Assembly: GCA_023052935.1 (NCBI GenBank)
Contig: CM041292.1
Span: 39,687,639 to 39,751,638 of the forward strand
Length of the DNA stretch: 64,000 nucleotides
Source: Piezodorus guildinii
Lineage: Eukaryota; Arthropoda; Insecta; Hemiptera; Pentatomidae
Direction: 5' to 3'
Below, one piece after another: positions 24,600-38,150 of this stretch. How positions within the stretch are numbered: the stretch's first letter is position 1; every line of letters starts with the position of its first letter. The notes beneath the pieces were generated by a model. It was not told where the DNA came from, searched no databases, and saw only the letters and a program-made list of their open reading frames with translations. Position numbers and translations under genes: made by a program.

Positions 24600-25994
24600 G
24601 TTTCATACTTGTGTAATTTATTAATTTTTACCATTTATACTTGATCAGAACCTTTAAAGGTCTATTGAACAACAATGTTTACTTTCCATTCTTTAAAGAC
24701 AAAATATCATTAGTAAAGAGTGGATTACCGTAATATAAAAACATTTGCAACATGTGATAAAACCCTCCATAACACATGTGCAAAAAGTAGTGGAAACAAA
24801 AAAAGTTTAACTTAAAGCATTTTGAGAAAACTAAAACTTCAGTTCATACTATACTCACGTCTGTTGTTAAAATCAGTTTAAGAACTTTCTAATGAAGTTA
24901 AAGTTGAAAAAAAAAAATCTGGTGGGCAACATAGCAAAATTACTTTCCTTATGTTAAAAAAAAAAACATATTTATTTCTTTAGTTAAATATCGAATTTAT
25001 TCAACTAACATATTTGTCAATTTTTTATTAAAGTTAGTAAGATTATATGTTTATTTTTTTCAAATTTACAAAATTAAAGGTACTTCAGAAAAAGAAAATT
25101 TAAAATAATGGCATTTAGGCACATTAAGATAGTTCTAATAATAATGAACATACACAGAATATAATTCACATGGAATATTAAAACGGTAAAAGTTCTAATT
25201 CAAAATCGTACGAGCCGTTCAAGAGAAAGTCGTGAATAGGTTCTAATGATTGGTATAAAACAAAACTTGAACTCCAATTTAGTTGAAAAAGCTGCTGTAA
25301 AATTTGAGAAATATGCGCTTTTAAGATCAGAAATTTAAGTTTTATGCAAATTTTCTTATTAGCGTTAGACTAAAATACAAACCTTTTTGCGGGACTTGGT
25401 CATATGGACTCTTGAAGACTCTATAACGTGTATTTCCTATGAAAACTTGAATTAGAAAATTTTACTAACGCAATAATTTCCATCACGATAAATTTCATAT
25501 CCAGGTGAGATACCCTGAAGGTCGTGATTCCTGGTCATCTTTTCTCCATTATAATAATTATGCAACAATATCAACAATACATTTCCACACAATCACAGGT
25601 GTGAGTAAACAATCTTGTGCACGCAATACACGACTTTCACTTACCTAATTTCTTCATATTAATTTTAATTAAATTTAGAAATAAAAAAATATCAAAGAAT
25701 TAATTACATAAAGTTTCGATAAAAACATGGGTTTTTATTGAATAAACAGTTATATAATTATCTACGACAATCAGTTGGTTCTATCGGCTTTTCATCACTC
25801 TCCATTAACTTTTACAATTTTGTTTATAAGCTAATATTTTTGTTAAATTCTTTAGCTTTTCTACGGTATTTTATAGATCTATATTACTGTTTTCATGTTC
25901 ATAAATTCAAAAATTACATTAAAATATATATTTTTTCTCTTTCCCCTTGCAATTTCAATTTCATACGACTTTCCGTTTTTGCCCTGGACTAATT
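24600..25994. other. Region 3' of gene 1 with family D fragments
   Basis: CTTTTTGCGGGACTTGGTCA (25384) and AACGTGTATTTCCTATGAAA (25426) match segments at 52040-52110 and 54240-54310. 25625-25655 carries ATACACGACTTTCACTTACC, and 25945-25990 CAATTTCATACGACTTTCCG. No gene. Confidence 0.4.
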
Positions 25995-26545
25995 ACTCAC
26001 GTACACATAGACACAAAGACTTTTACGACTACTTCAACACTTACTGGACAAACAATCAAACCTTCCACTTAAGTACAAAAGACTCATCTACATGACTATC
26101 ATAAGACCAATATGGACTTACGGAGTAGAGATTTGGGGCTCTACTAAACCATCAAATTCATCTCGTCTCCAATCCTTACAATCCAAAATTCTTCGAAAAA
26201 TCCTCAATGCTCCTTATTTTGTCACAAATAAACTCATCCATAAAGACCTTAATATTCCCTTTGTTGCTGACTTGGCCCGAACCAGGTACCACACCTTTCA
26301 TGACAAACTCCATTCCCACTCTAACCCACTATTTTCAATCCTTGCTTTCTCTACAATCCCTGTAATCCTCCAAAACGTCTGAATAGAAGATGGCCCCGAG
26401 ACCGTCTTATTTAACATAGTCTTTGGGGAGCTGCCAATGAGTAGTATCCCTACATATGAATCATGTTAACTTATCTTGTATTACATTTACTAAATGTATT
26501 TTATTATACAGTTGTAAATACCAATAAATATATTTTTAAAAAAAT
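25995..26545 (+). mobile_element. Jockey-like family 1, 5'-truncated copy (RT C-terminus and 3' UTR)
   Basis: The frame 26092-26382 encodes MTIIRPIWTYGVEIWGSTK, ILRKILNAPYFVTNKLIHKD and ARTRYHTFHDKLHSHSNPL, the C-terminal thumb of Jockey-type reverse transcriptases. An upstream frame adds a damaged LLQHLLDKQSNLPLKYKRLI-like stretch. A 160-bp 3' UTR (AGATGGCCCCGAGACCGTCT to AATAAATATATTTTTAAAA) closes the element. Inserted into family D-like sequence. Confidence 0.82.
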
Positions 26546-27613
26546 CATAAAAGGGTGATAATAAAAGTGAATGTAAAACAGATATATTTCTAATAAATAT
26601 ACAACAAAATTATATAAGTATATATAGATACATCTCTGATGTATCCACTTATGATCTATCTCCTCATAAGCTGTAACGTTTACAGTGGTTCGTAATTTTA
26701 ATAAAGATTATTACTTCATTATCATTACTATTACTTCACGTAAATTAAAACTTGAAGTATTTAATGCCGTTTTTAAATCATTCATAGGATATGGAGCTCA
26801 GGCATGGTGAAGTAAGGAATATATAGAAACTGATTGTATTGTTTTTGTATATAGTTACTGTTATATAAATTGTAAAATTGGACAGGTCAATTCCGGACCA
26901 GACGGTTTGAAAGACCATAGTTCTATTAATGCTTTTTTATATGTTATATTTTTGTTGTAATATGCTGAAAGAAAAAATAAAAAAACATTTACCTACCTAT
27001 TACTTCATGCAGTTTTTAAGTTAATATAACATCAATTTATGAATATATGGAATTATTTTCCTTTATTTTCTGATATGAGTTGACGTGAATGTGACAATCC
27101 AAGACAAACATTTTCTGAATCATCACTTACACAGCGTATCTTAAATTTTTAAATTTCATACATTTTAAAACTTTCCATTGATTTGATCTATATCATAAAC
27201 ATATTTCCATAAGGTAGGATACCTATTTTTGGAAAATTTATGGAAAGCGCAAGAATCATACATTGATTTTTTATTTAACCAAATTACTTAATTTCTCAAG
27301 CATTAAAATCAATAAATCTTATTTTAATATATAAAAAAAAAATATATGTTAAGGAAAGAATTGTTTTAGTATAAAAATGGACGCTGTAATACTAATTCAC
27401 AGCTTTTATTAAACAATGCACAACACCTTGGCTATCATGCCATTTACCCTGAAAATAATATTATTTAAAGAAAAATAATAGAATCTATATAAATCACCAA
27501 AAATATGCAACTAGTTTTGCTATTCCCAACAAGATACCCTCAGTTTATGTGATTGTTTATTCTAACATTATTTCACAAGTCAAAATAAATAAAATAGAAT
27601 ATAAAGTAACATC

Positions 27614-27647
<34 letters not shown>

Positions 27648-27956
27648 ATAAATTTAATATGGTTTGACCTTTTAAATGGACACTATATTTAATAACGAAA
27701 AGTCGTGAGGCTTTTAGGAGGAATCACGTAAGATAGGGCGGCGCTAGTTGACTAATTTTTACTTGAACGGATATAGCTCCTCAATGACAAGTCTCAATGA
27801 GTTTCTAATCGGCTTGATGGATTTGTAAAATATCCCTTAGCAAAAGTGGCTATAGTATTTTTTTTTGTTAAATGTCAAATTTATGAGCTACATCTATTTA
27901 AATCTAGGTAGTTAAGTTTACTCAATGTACCCCATAGATGAGGTAAATTGAGCAAG
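26546..27956. other. AT-rich stretch, mostly unassigned
   Basis: A possible non-LTR 3' tail ends near 26990 (AAAAAATAAAAAAAC). TA microsatellite at 27613-27642. Otherwise nothing recognised. Confidence 0.4.
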
Positions 27957-28728
27957 TGTATGGGGCAAGTTGTGCATTAGGAATGTCTAACCAAACCATG
28001 GGTTCAATGTCGACTAGAAATAGAGTAAAATATGTGTTTAACAATCAGCTCTTTATTTATCGTCCTTTAGTGACAGAATGACAAAATTTAAAGTAAGTTT
28101 CTTTGAATAATTAACCAAAACTAGAATAAAAAAAATATCAACGTATCTTAAGATTAACTTCAACATTAGATTCAGTCTTGCTATTTAAAATCAGACTTAA
28201 ATGTTTATATTATTATTCATATAGGTTATATCTTTAAAAAAAAAATTAATTAGATCCTTGGAATTTATTGATCGTTGTCACTGTAGCAATGGACAAAAAT
28301 AAAAGTAATTTTATGTAGTGTTAGTAATAGAATTACAAAACTTGCAGTAATTTTTTTTGGATAATTAACTGAAAATATAATAAACAAAACATCAACGTAT
28401 CTTAAGACTAACTTCAGGATTCAATCCAGTCTTTTAGTTTAAAATCAGGCTTAAATATCTTTCAAAAAAAAGCAACTTAGTTTTCGTTGCCAATCACGCA
28501 TATATCAAAATACAGACGACAACTTGTGATGAACAACAATTTTACTTTTTGGTCACAAAATAAATAAACACACGAGCGCTTCACTGGATCATCCAGGCGC
28601 CACTAGCGATCGCGTGGCGATTATCCCTCCCCGGTTCTATTTCCCCTCCATAAGATGCTTATGCGTAAGTTAAATAGTTTCCCGTTTGATGAATTTGGTG
28701 AATTTCAATTGCCCAACTTGCCCCTATA
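27957..28728. mobile_element. Candidate non-autonomous TIR element with internal direct repeat
   Basis: TGTATGGGGCAAGTTGTGCA at the left is matched in reverse complement by the right end, TTCAATTGCCCAACTTGCCC then CTATA, with about five differences. Inside, two ~150-bp blocks with CAACGTATCTTAAGA lie 254 bp apart (28060-28210 and 28310-28460). No open frame of note. Confidence 0.5.
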
Positions 28729-31407
28729 CTGAACTAGCCCTGCTCTACACTACCAACCTTAAATATATTTAAGAAAATATTTTTGCCCCCTTACATGACA
28801 TTATAGCTGCAGCGTTGTGTATTTTTTAATAACAGTTTTAAAGTAGCATAACAGCCCCAAATTTTATATTAAATCTTGAGCTTCACCTTGAATAATGAAC
28901 ACTTAAAATTGTTAATATTATTTTCAATGAAATAAACTGTTAAACTGAATTAATACTTTTATAATTGTATTTATCAATAGCGTTTTTGGAGGACTTGAAC
29001 ATTCTTTAATATTGATTTTAACGTTCTTGAAAATTTAAAAACCTTTACAATTAGAACATAAATATGATAAAATATCCATTTCTTACTAATTGTTCTTTAG
29101 GATATGTTGGAAACCAAATTCTTTTTGGAGAAGTCATCAGAAACCTCCTAGCAGGTTGACCCGCAATACATTAATGCAACACGGGCCAAAATGAAGCGTT
29201 TAAGGGGTTTTTCTATAATCATGTTTTTAAGCACTAAAAAATAAAAAATATATAAAATCGATCTGATAGTTGATGGTCTCGTATACTCATATAAATTTTC
29301 AGACTATCAATAATTATCTTGAAAATAATTATTTTCACATTATCAAATATATTTCATTTTATTAAATCAGCAAAAATATGATACTATTAATTAAAATTAC
29401 ATATTAGTCATAAACAGTAAAGCAAGTGGCCTATGCATAAATAAATTAGGTTTCCGGCACACAATAGTACTGTTTCTGTACATTACTGTTAACATTAAAG
29501 TTCCATAGTTATAATAAAAAATCTTAAAACACGAATGCAAAGAGAAAACTAATTATATTATTATATTAAAACGCGTAGTTTAAAAAAAAATGTCAAATGC
29601 ATTCCTAATAATAAAATATTTATAATAATAACATTAATCCTAAAATTTAATATACAGTATTCGATCAAATATTTACATTATTGTTACCTTAGTAACCGTT
29701 TGTCGAAACAGACCAATTTCAATAATAAAGAAAAAAGGATTTAATTAATTTTAAAATACTGATAAATTTCCTTATGCAGTTTATTCATTATTCGAAGACT
29801 TTAGTTATAAAAAGTTATTTTTACAGTACCATTTTCCCGTTGTTAATTTCAGTATATAAATTTAAAAAGGAGTTTTTTAGATACAAATATTGGTGAACGT
29901 CGTAAAATAAAACGGTGAAATGTTTATTTTAATATTTGAGTATTAATAATAATCTGTTTGGAATAAAGTGATGGTCAAAAAACGTTCGGAAAATGCTAAA
30001 AAGTGGTAAATATACCTAATTAATACCGAGATGCAAAACTTGTCAGGCATATTAGTGTCCGTCTGAGGACTTAGATTATTTTAATGTAGACTGTTGTCAA
30101 AAGATAAATACTTTCGACTCTTCTTTTAAAAGTGCTTTTAAAATCGGTCTTGTGAGTTTAGAAATAAATTTTTAAAGATAATAGATACGAGTACAATAAC
30201 CAGAATATTAAATTTATTTAGCACTGAGACTATTTTATTTATCATCATATACTATGCCATACAACATAGTCACTCTGTCTAAAAATATTCTGCCGTATGT
30301 TCTTTCAGATAAATTTTTGTTGCATCTTCATTGTAAGCACTTACATCTATAAAAGTTTTTATACACACATCACAATATTCCGCTTAAATACTTATAACAG
30401 CTAAACTCAACAGAATTAGGAGTTACACGTTTCTTTAAATATTTAGACACGATCTGTAGCAAATGGAATTTTAGTGAGTGGATATCTAGTTTTGTAGATG
30501 CAAGAACATAATTAATCAAGAAGTACTTCTGTTTTGGATGAATTCTCCATAATAACAAACTATTTGATTAAGTTTGGTATTATAAAGCACAATTTGGGGA
30601 TTTTAGTATGTTAAAACAATTAATCCATCAAATATAGGTCATTCATTATTCTATGAAAATATTTATAAGCTACAAAGATAATTGATTACGTGTATCAGTT
30701 AGCTAAACTGTTTCTGGAAGCCATACTCGTTCTTACACAGGACTAATCTGGCACGATATAAAGAAAGCGTATAAACCGACTATTGTCTCATACTTCATGA
30801 TATTATACGATTTTATTATAGTTCCATTAGGAATAAATAAATAATAATGGTAAATAACGGCTATTGTATGTGTTAAATTTATGACTCATAAAATGTATCT
30901 GATAATCATATATTGCAACGTAATCGAATATTATTAAATATTAATAACTAAAGCCAATTTCCATGAAGAAATAATTTAATATGCAAAACGATGAGCAAAT
31001 CTTAGGTAACTGTCTCAACACTGAGAGTACAGGCAGTTAAATAAGATGACACAAGACAAAGTTATTCTTGATTCGAACAACTTTAGGTTTTTTTAGCAAA
31101 ACCATTTAGATAGGTTTGTCCCTTGCAATTTTCCTTTTAAATTTCATTTCTTAAACTTTTCATTCTGTGCCTTTTTATAAGCATGGATTGCATCTTCATG
31201 TTAGTGTGCAATTTATATATATTAAAAATATATGGATTGTATTTTATTGTAAGACTGTTCGTAACCCACGACTTCCATAGCGAATATCTCATTTTGAGTT
31301 TAATCAAATACGTTTATGTTAGGAGTAACTACAAAACATGCAACTTTTTTATCAGTCTATCAGTAACTACTGTAACAATTTCTTATGTGATATAAAGAAA
31401 TTGTCAT
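28729..31407. other. AT-rich stretch with no recognised feature
   Basis: 2.7 kb without a supported gene or a repeat I could match; the only frames over 60 codons (30370 minus, 31183 plus) show no domain. Confidence 0.5.
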
Positions 31408-31760
31408 ATAATTTTTTTTTTTATCTTCAATTTTTTTCATTTACAGCTGTCAATAAATGTTGACATTCAGCGAATGTGATGATGAAGGAATGATAGTTGG
31501 CGTGGTAGGCATAATGGAGAGAAGATGCCCAGCGGCACCTCTTCCTGACGTGCTAACTATTACGGATTTAGCTTAGAAGGTCCCTCATCCAACTTCTTTT
31601 CAGTCTTTTGCAAGTATTGTCCGGCACGTTACTAGTGGCCATGCTTCGTATTAGATTGCTTGTATGTCCGTGTCAGTTGTTGTGAAAGCGTTTGTAGAGG
31701 GTCCTAATCTGTTTGTTGACTGTTGGAATGTGAAGCTCTGTATGTAAAGTATTGTTGCTA
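31408..31760 (-). pseudogene. Jockey-like non-LTR, C-terminal coding end and 3' UTR
   Basis: On the minus strand the frames spell ELHIPTVNKQIRTLYKRFHN, then MATSNVPDNTCKRLKRSWMR and DLLS. This matches the family ending I-P-T-x-I-x2-L-Y-x2-F-H and R-R-L-K-R-x-W-x-R-D-L-L. Stops and frameshifts are present. The 3' UTR ends in an A run (T tract at 31409-31421 on the plus strand). A third Jockey type, distinct from families 1 and 2. Confidence 0.68.
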
Positions 31761-31987
31761 ACGTACCATGGTGAGAAATCTAATTTAGAACAATGTTTAT
31801 TCAATCAATTTTAGAATAGCATTTTAGAGACATGTGGCATACCCATAATATTTGTCTGTATCTCTACATCCCATTTAGGGTCAAAGGTTTAGTACTTCTT
31901 TACTACAAATAGACGTGTAAGGAGGTGATAAGAGAACACGCTGAACCGCTAGGTTTTACCCATCAATTTTTGGTATCCACATTATAC

Positions 31988-32112
31988 AGGCTGGGTGTGC
32001 CCACAGGAGGGTCTCTATATCCTAGGGTCGTTCCACGGCTAAAATAACAGGTAATAATTCAGCTTCAGCCGGAGTTCGAACCTGGGACCCGGAGAACACA
32101 CTAGTGCTGCTT
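31988..32112 (-). mobile_element. SINE family B, truncated copy
   Basis: Minus-strand GGTCCCAGGTTCGAACTCCG (tRNA-type box B context) and GACCCTCCTGTGGGCACACC match the copy at 43485-43656. The tRNA-like head is cut short. Confidence 0.65.
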
Positions 32113-32359
32113 CAAATAATGTATTATTTAATTGAATTAATCCAATATTTTTAAGAGGCTGAATTTTTAAGAATTTGTTTATTAAACCCACCAATGGTAA
32201 TTTTAAAATAATCCTAATGAATAATTTAATTAAACATGAAACATTAATATTTCAAGTTAAAAATATTAGGCAAAAAATAATTCTATAAATATTTCTATTA
32301 TTGCAGGAAATCTTATTTTTAGTATTTACTAGGACTTAATCAAGCATTTAAATTTATGG

Positions 32360-32540
32360 GGATTCACTCACAGCGTTTCCCCTCGCTATGTGAGACCCGT
32401 CAGCCTCCTGATCGCTACTCACAAAAATAGGGGTTGGGATTGATTTACCTGTCATATAAAATCATCTCGAAACGCAAGTGTATTCTCATACACCGCACGG
32501 CTAAGGACCTACACGGCCTTTCGCGCCACTGAAAAAAAAT
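32360..32540 (+). mobile_element. SINE family C, 5'-truncated copy
   Basis: ATGTGAGACCCGTCAGCCTC, ACAAAAATAGGGGTTGGGAT and a short A tail near 32530 match, in the same order, the minus-strand SINE at 63608-63905. Confidence 0.55.
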
Positions 32541-32706
32541 AATGAACAACAGATAAATGGATCGACAGAGTAAGATAACCATTTTATTTCCTATATTTGA
32601 CATCATTGATTTTTTTTTATTAATTGAATAAGAACATTGTAGGCTTTGTGATAATCACCTATCTATTCTGAATTGTATTCAACGTGTATATTTCAATTAA
32701 AAATAA

Positions 32707-32838
32707 GACGTAATAAACTATAAAAGAAATAATTCAGGAGGAATAGCTTTAATAACAGTCTCACTAACCATATTCATTTTATTCAATAATTTTATAGGAT
32801 TAATGCCTTATATTTGTACAAGATTACAAATTAAAAGC
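32707..32838 (+). pseudogene. NUMT: nuclear fragment of mitochondrial ATP6
   Basis: With the invertebrate mitochondrial code (ATA Met, AGA Ser) the stretch from 32707 reads open as NNSGGMALMTVSLTMFILFN then NFMGLMPYICTS. The F-I-L-F-N-N-F-M-G-L-x-P-Y-I-x-T-S block is the hallmark of insect ATP synthase subunit a. After 32820 homology fades, probably through an indel. The standard code would give Ile for ATA and Arg for AGA. It has no promoter and only ~130 bp remain, so it is a transferred fragment. Confidence 0.7.
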
Positions 32839-32850
32839 AATGCAAATTTT

Positions 32851-33426
32851 CACTTACTTATCTTATACTATTATGCCCATTGTTTGTCTAAAACGTTTTT
32901 TTTTTCAGGAATCGATACGGTTAGGACTGTGTATAATTTTTAAGTTATTGAATCGTAAATATTAAAATAAGTTGCGATCGTGTTATTACGTATACATAGA
33001 ACTATAAGGATCGCCTGGCCCGCGATTTTAAAAAAAGAAAGAGGTGCAGCATAACTTGGTCGACGAATCGATCTGTAAAAGATAAAGTAATGCTGCTTTC
33101 TGGTGATTTTCAGATCCAGATTAGAATGTACTTGGATTTAGATGAACACACTCTTAGAATATCAAGGTCTTTTGAAGTTATAAAAAACAAGTATTTATAA
33201 GTATAAAACATGCAATCATCCTGATACAAACTAATTGAAAAATAGAAAAGGAACATAGCTGGGGCGATGGCCAAGAAAAACATTGAAAAAATTGTTCTGT
33301 GTGTTAGAATATAAAAAGATACAACGTAATATATACACTTTAGGATAGGAAAATAGAAAAATAACTATAAGAAGTATGTTCATATAATAATAATAGATAA
33401 TGTTATATTTAATGGACTACTAAATC
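32851..33426. other. AT-rich stretch with no recognised feature
   Basis: Nothing supported on either strand. Confidence 0.5.
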
Positions 33427-33442
33427 AAAACGAAGGAGATAT

Positions 33443-33924
33443 CTTTTTGCTAGGCAGCCGGTGCCCCGATGCCAGCACTGTGATGGAACCCTTACCATTC
33501 GGCATATTTTTCAAGAATGCCCTTATTATTCATCACACCTGAATAAAATTGGACTAAGCCCGAATATTTCAGCGGTGCTAAGTGATAGAGAGAAAACCAT
33601 TGAATTAGTTTTTGATTTTCTTAAGGAGCAATCATTATTATCGAAATTATAAAGACCATTCCTAGTCAGTTAGCATTACTAGTATTAGCTTTTTAAACTA
33701 TAGTTTACATAAAAATATTTTTTTTTCTTTCTTTATTTTATTTTTTTATTTTTTTTTATTTTTTTTTATTTTTTTTTATTTATGTATTATTTATTTTCTT
33801 TTTTTTTTCTTTCTTTCTCTCAATCACCCATTACCTAATAGTTCTTTCTTATAAAGGTTGAATATGCATATAGTGTCTAGGCGTTGATGACCTTAGGATT
33901 TTACGCCTTAAAACCTAAACAAAC
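33443..33924 (+). mobile_element. Young 5'-truncated I/LOA-like non-LTR insertion with 16-bp target duplication
   Basis: The sequence AAAACGAAGGAGATAT is present at both 33427-33442 and 33925-33940 without mismatch, bracketing the insertion. The insert encodes CQHCDGTLTIRHIFQECPYY (C-x2-C-x7-H-x4-C) and VFDFLKEQSLLSKL then stops at 33652. The 3' UTR ends GTTGATGACCTTAGGATTTT, TACGCCTTAAAACC and TAAACAAAC. No poly(A); the terminal AAAC-type repeat is typical of such elements. Confidence 0.85.
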
Positions 33925-33940
33925 AAAACGAAGGAGATAT

Positions 33941-34594
33941 ATAAAAAAAACAAACATAAGATACAGATTTTCGGGAAACGGACAAAACATGTTTTTCCGG
34001 AAAATGTTTAAAAGAAGAACAGCTGTTGAATTGATACAATGTATAATAAAATTAGAAATTAAAAGTATCCATTATGATAAGAATTAACAATTTGCAATTT
34101 GTTTCACTTGATATTAAATAAGCAACATTAATTTCTTTACTTTTTTTTGTATCAGTGCAGATCTGGAAATGGTTTTGTAGAGTGATAATTTTTATTTTTT
34201 AAGCTTAGGCTAACAATTTTCATCATTATGTTTTTATTAGCCTTGTAGTCTATTAAATGAAACGGGAGAAAAAACTTTGCACTTCAACATGATTTCATAT
34301 GAATAGCAAAACAAAATAAACAAAAAAAAAAACAATAATATAACTGGCCAAACATCATAATCAAAACAAACAACTGAAAACAATATTGATTAAACTGAAT
34401 AAATACACTCACCATTAATGATAAAAAACGAAATAAAAATGTACAATAATATCACAGCAAAACAGAAAACAATAGAAGAAAAGAAATAAGAATGAAAAAA
34501 AAAATCACCTTTACTACCATAGATGTTGAGAAGATATATCGATAACATCTGATTGTCCCCCTCCCCCACCTTAATGATCTTCATATATTATTTC
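33941..34594. other. AT-rich stretch with no recognised feature
   Basis: Open frames at 33884 and 34390 (minus) show no domain. Confidence 0.45.
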
Positions 34595-34843
34595 TGCGGT
34601 GGTCGTGAAAAATTAGATAGCTCGAGTTATATCAGAAATGAGTTAAATTCACGTATCGCTCCCTCAGACCTTCTCCTACGTCGTGTTAAATTGGTTAAAG
34701 AAATTTCTTGGTGGAAGAAATTTCAGGTGGAAACAAAGCTGTAATTAATAACTCTATTTTGGTATTACGTAAAACTTTAAGTCGCTCACCTGTAACATGA
34801 AAGATTTTGACTTAACCTCTTATTCACGACCACCACAGGTTTA
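34595..34843. mobile_element. Possible small MITE with GGTGGTCGTGAA inverted repeats
   Basis: CTGCGGTGGTCGTGAAAAA near 34594 is matched by the reverse complement of TTATTCACGACCACCACAG near 34824-34842. About 250 bp, no coding content, no clear target duplication. Confidence 0.35.
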
Positions 34844-34944
34844 TCATTTAAGATTTGCAAAATATCAGGCTTGTTTTGCGGAATAGCGTGATCAGTTATG
34901 AGAGCTAGTTCCCGATACAGCTTAGCGTGTTTCTATATATAGCA

Positions 34945-35145
34945 TTTCCAAGTCAATTGTAACCTTTTCCAAGTCAAATGTAACTTTTTCCAAGTCAAAT
35001 GTAACCTTTTCCAAGTCAAATGTAACCCTTTCCATTTCAAAAGTCACCTTTTCCATTTCAAATGTCACCTTTTCCAAGTCAAATGTCACCTTTTCCATTT
35101 CAAATGTTACCTTTTCCAAGTCAAATGTCACCTTTTTCTTCACTT
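34945..35145. repeat. 21-bp terminal subrepeats, copy 2 left arm
   Basis: About nine units alternating the CAAGTCAAATG and CATTTCAAATG versions. Confidence 0.85.
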
Positions 35146-35389
35146 CTAGCCTTAAATATTCCGTTTTATTTATTTATTTATTGAAAAATAATTAGTTTAA
35201 TTAAAATTATGACTTTTTTAATAATTTTGGCATATCCTATCGCTATTTTTTTCTGTTTTTTAGATATTTGATAACGAGTTCTGTTTTTTACGAACTAATA
35301 TTTAAAAAAATTAATGATTGTCTATTTAGTTTTAAGATAGTTGTTGATTTTGAATTTTTAGAGGGAAGGGATACTTTTTGGGAATAATT

Positions 35390-36330
35390 AATTTGTTTTC
35401 GGGTATTATAATTACGTTTTTCGAGATGTATTTTTTATCGCTCGCGTGCATATTAACTCGCATTTGCTTTTAATGTTTTTTATTGATATAGGGATTAATT
35501 AATGTGCTTTCGGGTGGTTATGATTACGTTTTTCGAGCGGTATTTTTTATCGCCCTCGTTTATTTTAACTAAAATTTACTTTTTATATTTTTTATTGATA
35601 TAGGGATTAATTATTGTGCTTTCGGGTGGTTATGATTAAGTTTTTTGAGCTGTATTTTTTATCGCTCATGGGTATTTCAACTCGCATTTACTTTTAATGT
35701 TTTTTATAGATATATAGGTTATAAATTGTATTTGCGGGTCTTGTAATTACGTATTTTGAGCTGTATTTTTTTATCGCTCAAAGGTATTTCAACTCGCATT
35801 TACTTTTTATGTTTTTTATTGATATAGGGATTAATTATTGTGCTTTCGGGTGGTTATGAAAACGTTTTTTCGAGCTGTATTTTTATCGCTCATAGGTATT
35901 TCAACTCGCATTTACTTTTTATGTTTTTTTATTGATATAGGGATTAATTATTGTGCTTTCGCGTGGTTATGAATACGTTTTTTGAGCTGTATTTTTCATC
36001 GCTCATGGGTTTTTCAACTCGCATTACTTTTTATGTTTTTTATTGATATAGGGATTAATTAATGTGTTTTCGGGTATTATAATTACGTTTTTCGAGATGT
36101 AAATTTTATCGCTCACTTGCATATTAACTCGCATTTATTTTTAATGATTTTTATTGATACAGGGATTAATTAATGTGCTTTCGGGTGGTTATGATTACGT
36201 TTTTCGAGCTGTATTTTTTATCGCTCATGGGTATTTCTACTCGTATTTACTTTTTATGTTTTTTATTGATATAGGGATTAATTATTGTGCTTTCGGGTGG
36301 TTATGATTAAGTTTTTGATGGATATTGGGA
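35390..36330. repeat. ~112-bp tandem array, copy 2 left arm
   Basis: About nine units carrying TGTGCTTTCGGGTGGTTATG; units near 35740 and 36070 are diverged variants. Confidence 0.85.
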
Positions 36331-37019
36331 TTGATTATTTTGCTTTTAGTTCTCATTATAACGTTGTTGGAATATACATCTTTTAGCTTTTTTTTATTTA
36401 TTTATTTTTATTTAATATTTTTATTATTATTTTTTTATAAAAGGATTAGTTATAGTTCCTTTTATAGCGTCCTGAGTAAGTTTTTTCAACTAAATATTTA
36501 ATAATGGACCCACTTTCTCACTTGTTCTTACAATTATCTGATAATTTAATTGAGGAATCGTTTATTCTATTTTCGGGTGTTCTTATAACATTATTTGAAC
36601 CTTATTTGTTATCGCTTTTACTCATTTTAAGTTACTGTTCCTATTTCATAAATATTTGATAGAGGGATCGTTTATAGTGTTTTGGGGAATACTAATAGAG
36701 TTTATGACATTTTTTTTATAGCTAGTGCACATTTTACCTTAAATGCGCAATCGCAATGTAACACCCAGTTAAAAAAAGTAATCAGAACCTGCAAAAACAC
36801 AACAAATAATTTTTACTTCAAATTATAACATAATATCTACGGTATGTAGAAATTTCCAAGCGCATAAAAGATTAATGTTCAAAACAAGTAATCAGAATCC
36901 CCTAAAACAAAAACAAAGAAAGACCACTCTATCAAAATATAAAATGATATTAGCTCTAAGTTGAAACGAGCCCGAGCTATAGAATAAGCAGTCCAAAAAC
37001 AGTTTTTTCATAACCACCC

Positions 37020-38150
37020 AAAAACACAAGTATAGATCCCCTATAACAATAAAAAGATTAGAAGTGAATGCAAGTTGGAATGCGAACAAGCGACAATAAA
37101 GACAGCTCAAAAAACGTAATTACAACACCCGGAAAGACAATTACTAACCAATATATCAATAAAAAACATTAAAAGTAAATGCGAGTTGAAATACGCATGA
37201 GCGATAAAAGATAGAGCTCAAAAAACGTAATCATAACCACCCGAAAGCACAACAATTAATGCCTATATCAATAAAAAACATTAAAAGTAAATGCGAGTTG
37301 TAATACCCATGAGCGATAAAAAATACAGCTCGAAAAACGTAATCATAACCACCCGAAAGCACATTAAGTAATCCCTATATCAATAAAAAACATTAAAAGT
37401 AAATGCGAGTTGAAATACGCATGAGCGATAAAAGATAGAGCTCAAAAAACGTATTCATAACCACCCAAAAGCACATTAATTAATCCCTATATCAATAAAA
37501 ATCATTAAAAATAAATGCGAGTTAATATGCCAGCGAGCGATAAAATATACATCTCGAAAAACGTAATTATAATACCCGAAAACACATTAATTAATCCCTA
37601 TATCAATAAAAAACATAAAAAGTAAATGCGAGTTAAATAACCCATGAGCGATAAAAAGATACAGCTAGAAAAACGTAATTACAAGACCCGCAAATACAAT
37701 TAATAACCTATATATCTATAAAAAACATCAAAAGTAAATGCGAGTTGAAATACCCATGAGCGATAAAAGATAGAGCTCAAAAAACCTATTCATAACCACC
37801 CGAAAGCACAATAATTAATCCCTATATCAATAAAAAACATAAAAAGTAAATCCGAGTTGAAATACCCATGAGCGATAAAAAATACAGCTCGAAAAACGTA
37901 ATTATAATACCCGAAAACACATTAATTAATCCCTATATCAATAAAAAACATTAAAAGTAAACGCGAGTTAATTTGCACGCGAGCGATAAAAAATACATCT
38001 CCAAAAACGTAATTATAATACCCGAAAACACATTAATTATTCCCTATATCAATAAAAAACATTAAAAGTAAACGCGAGTTAATTTGCACGCGAGCGATAA
38101 AAAATACATCTCGAAAAACGTAATTATAATACCCGAAAACACATTAATTA
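37020..38150. repeat. ~112-bp tandem array, copy 2 right arm
   Basis: About eleven units in reverse orientation, marked by CATAACCACCCGAAAGCAC or the variant TTATAATACCCGAAAACAC. Confidence 0.85.

Noticed and set aside
28729..31407. Search for a host gene in the longest empty stretch
   Set aside because: Only short AT-driven frames without splice or domain support on either strand.
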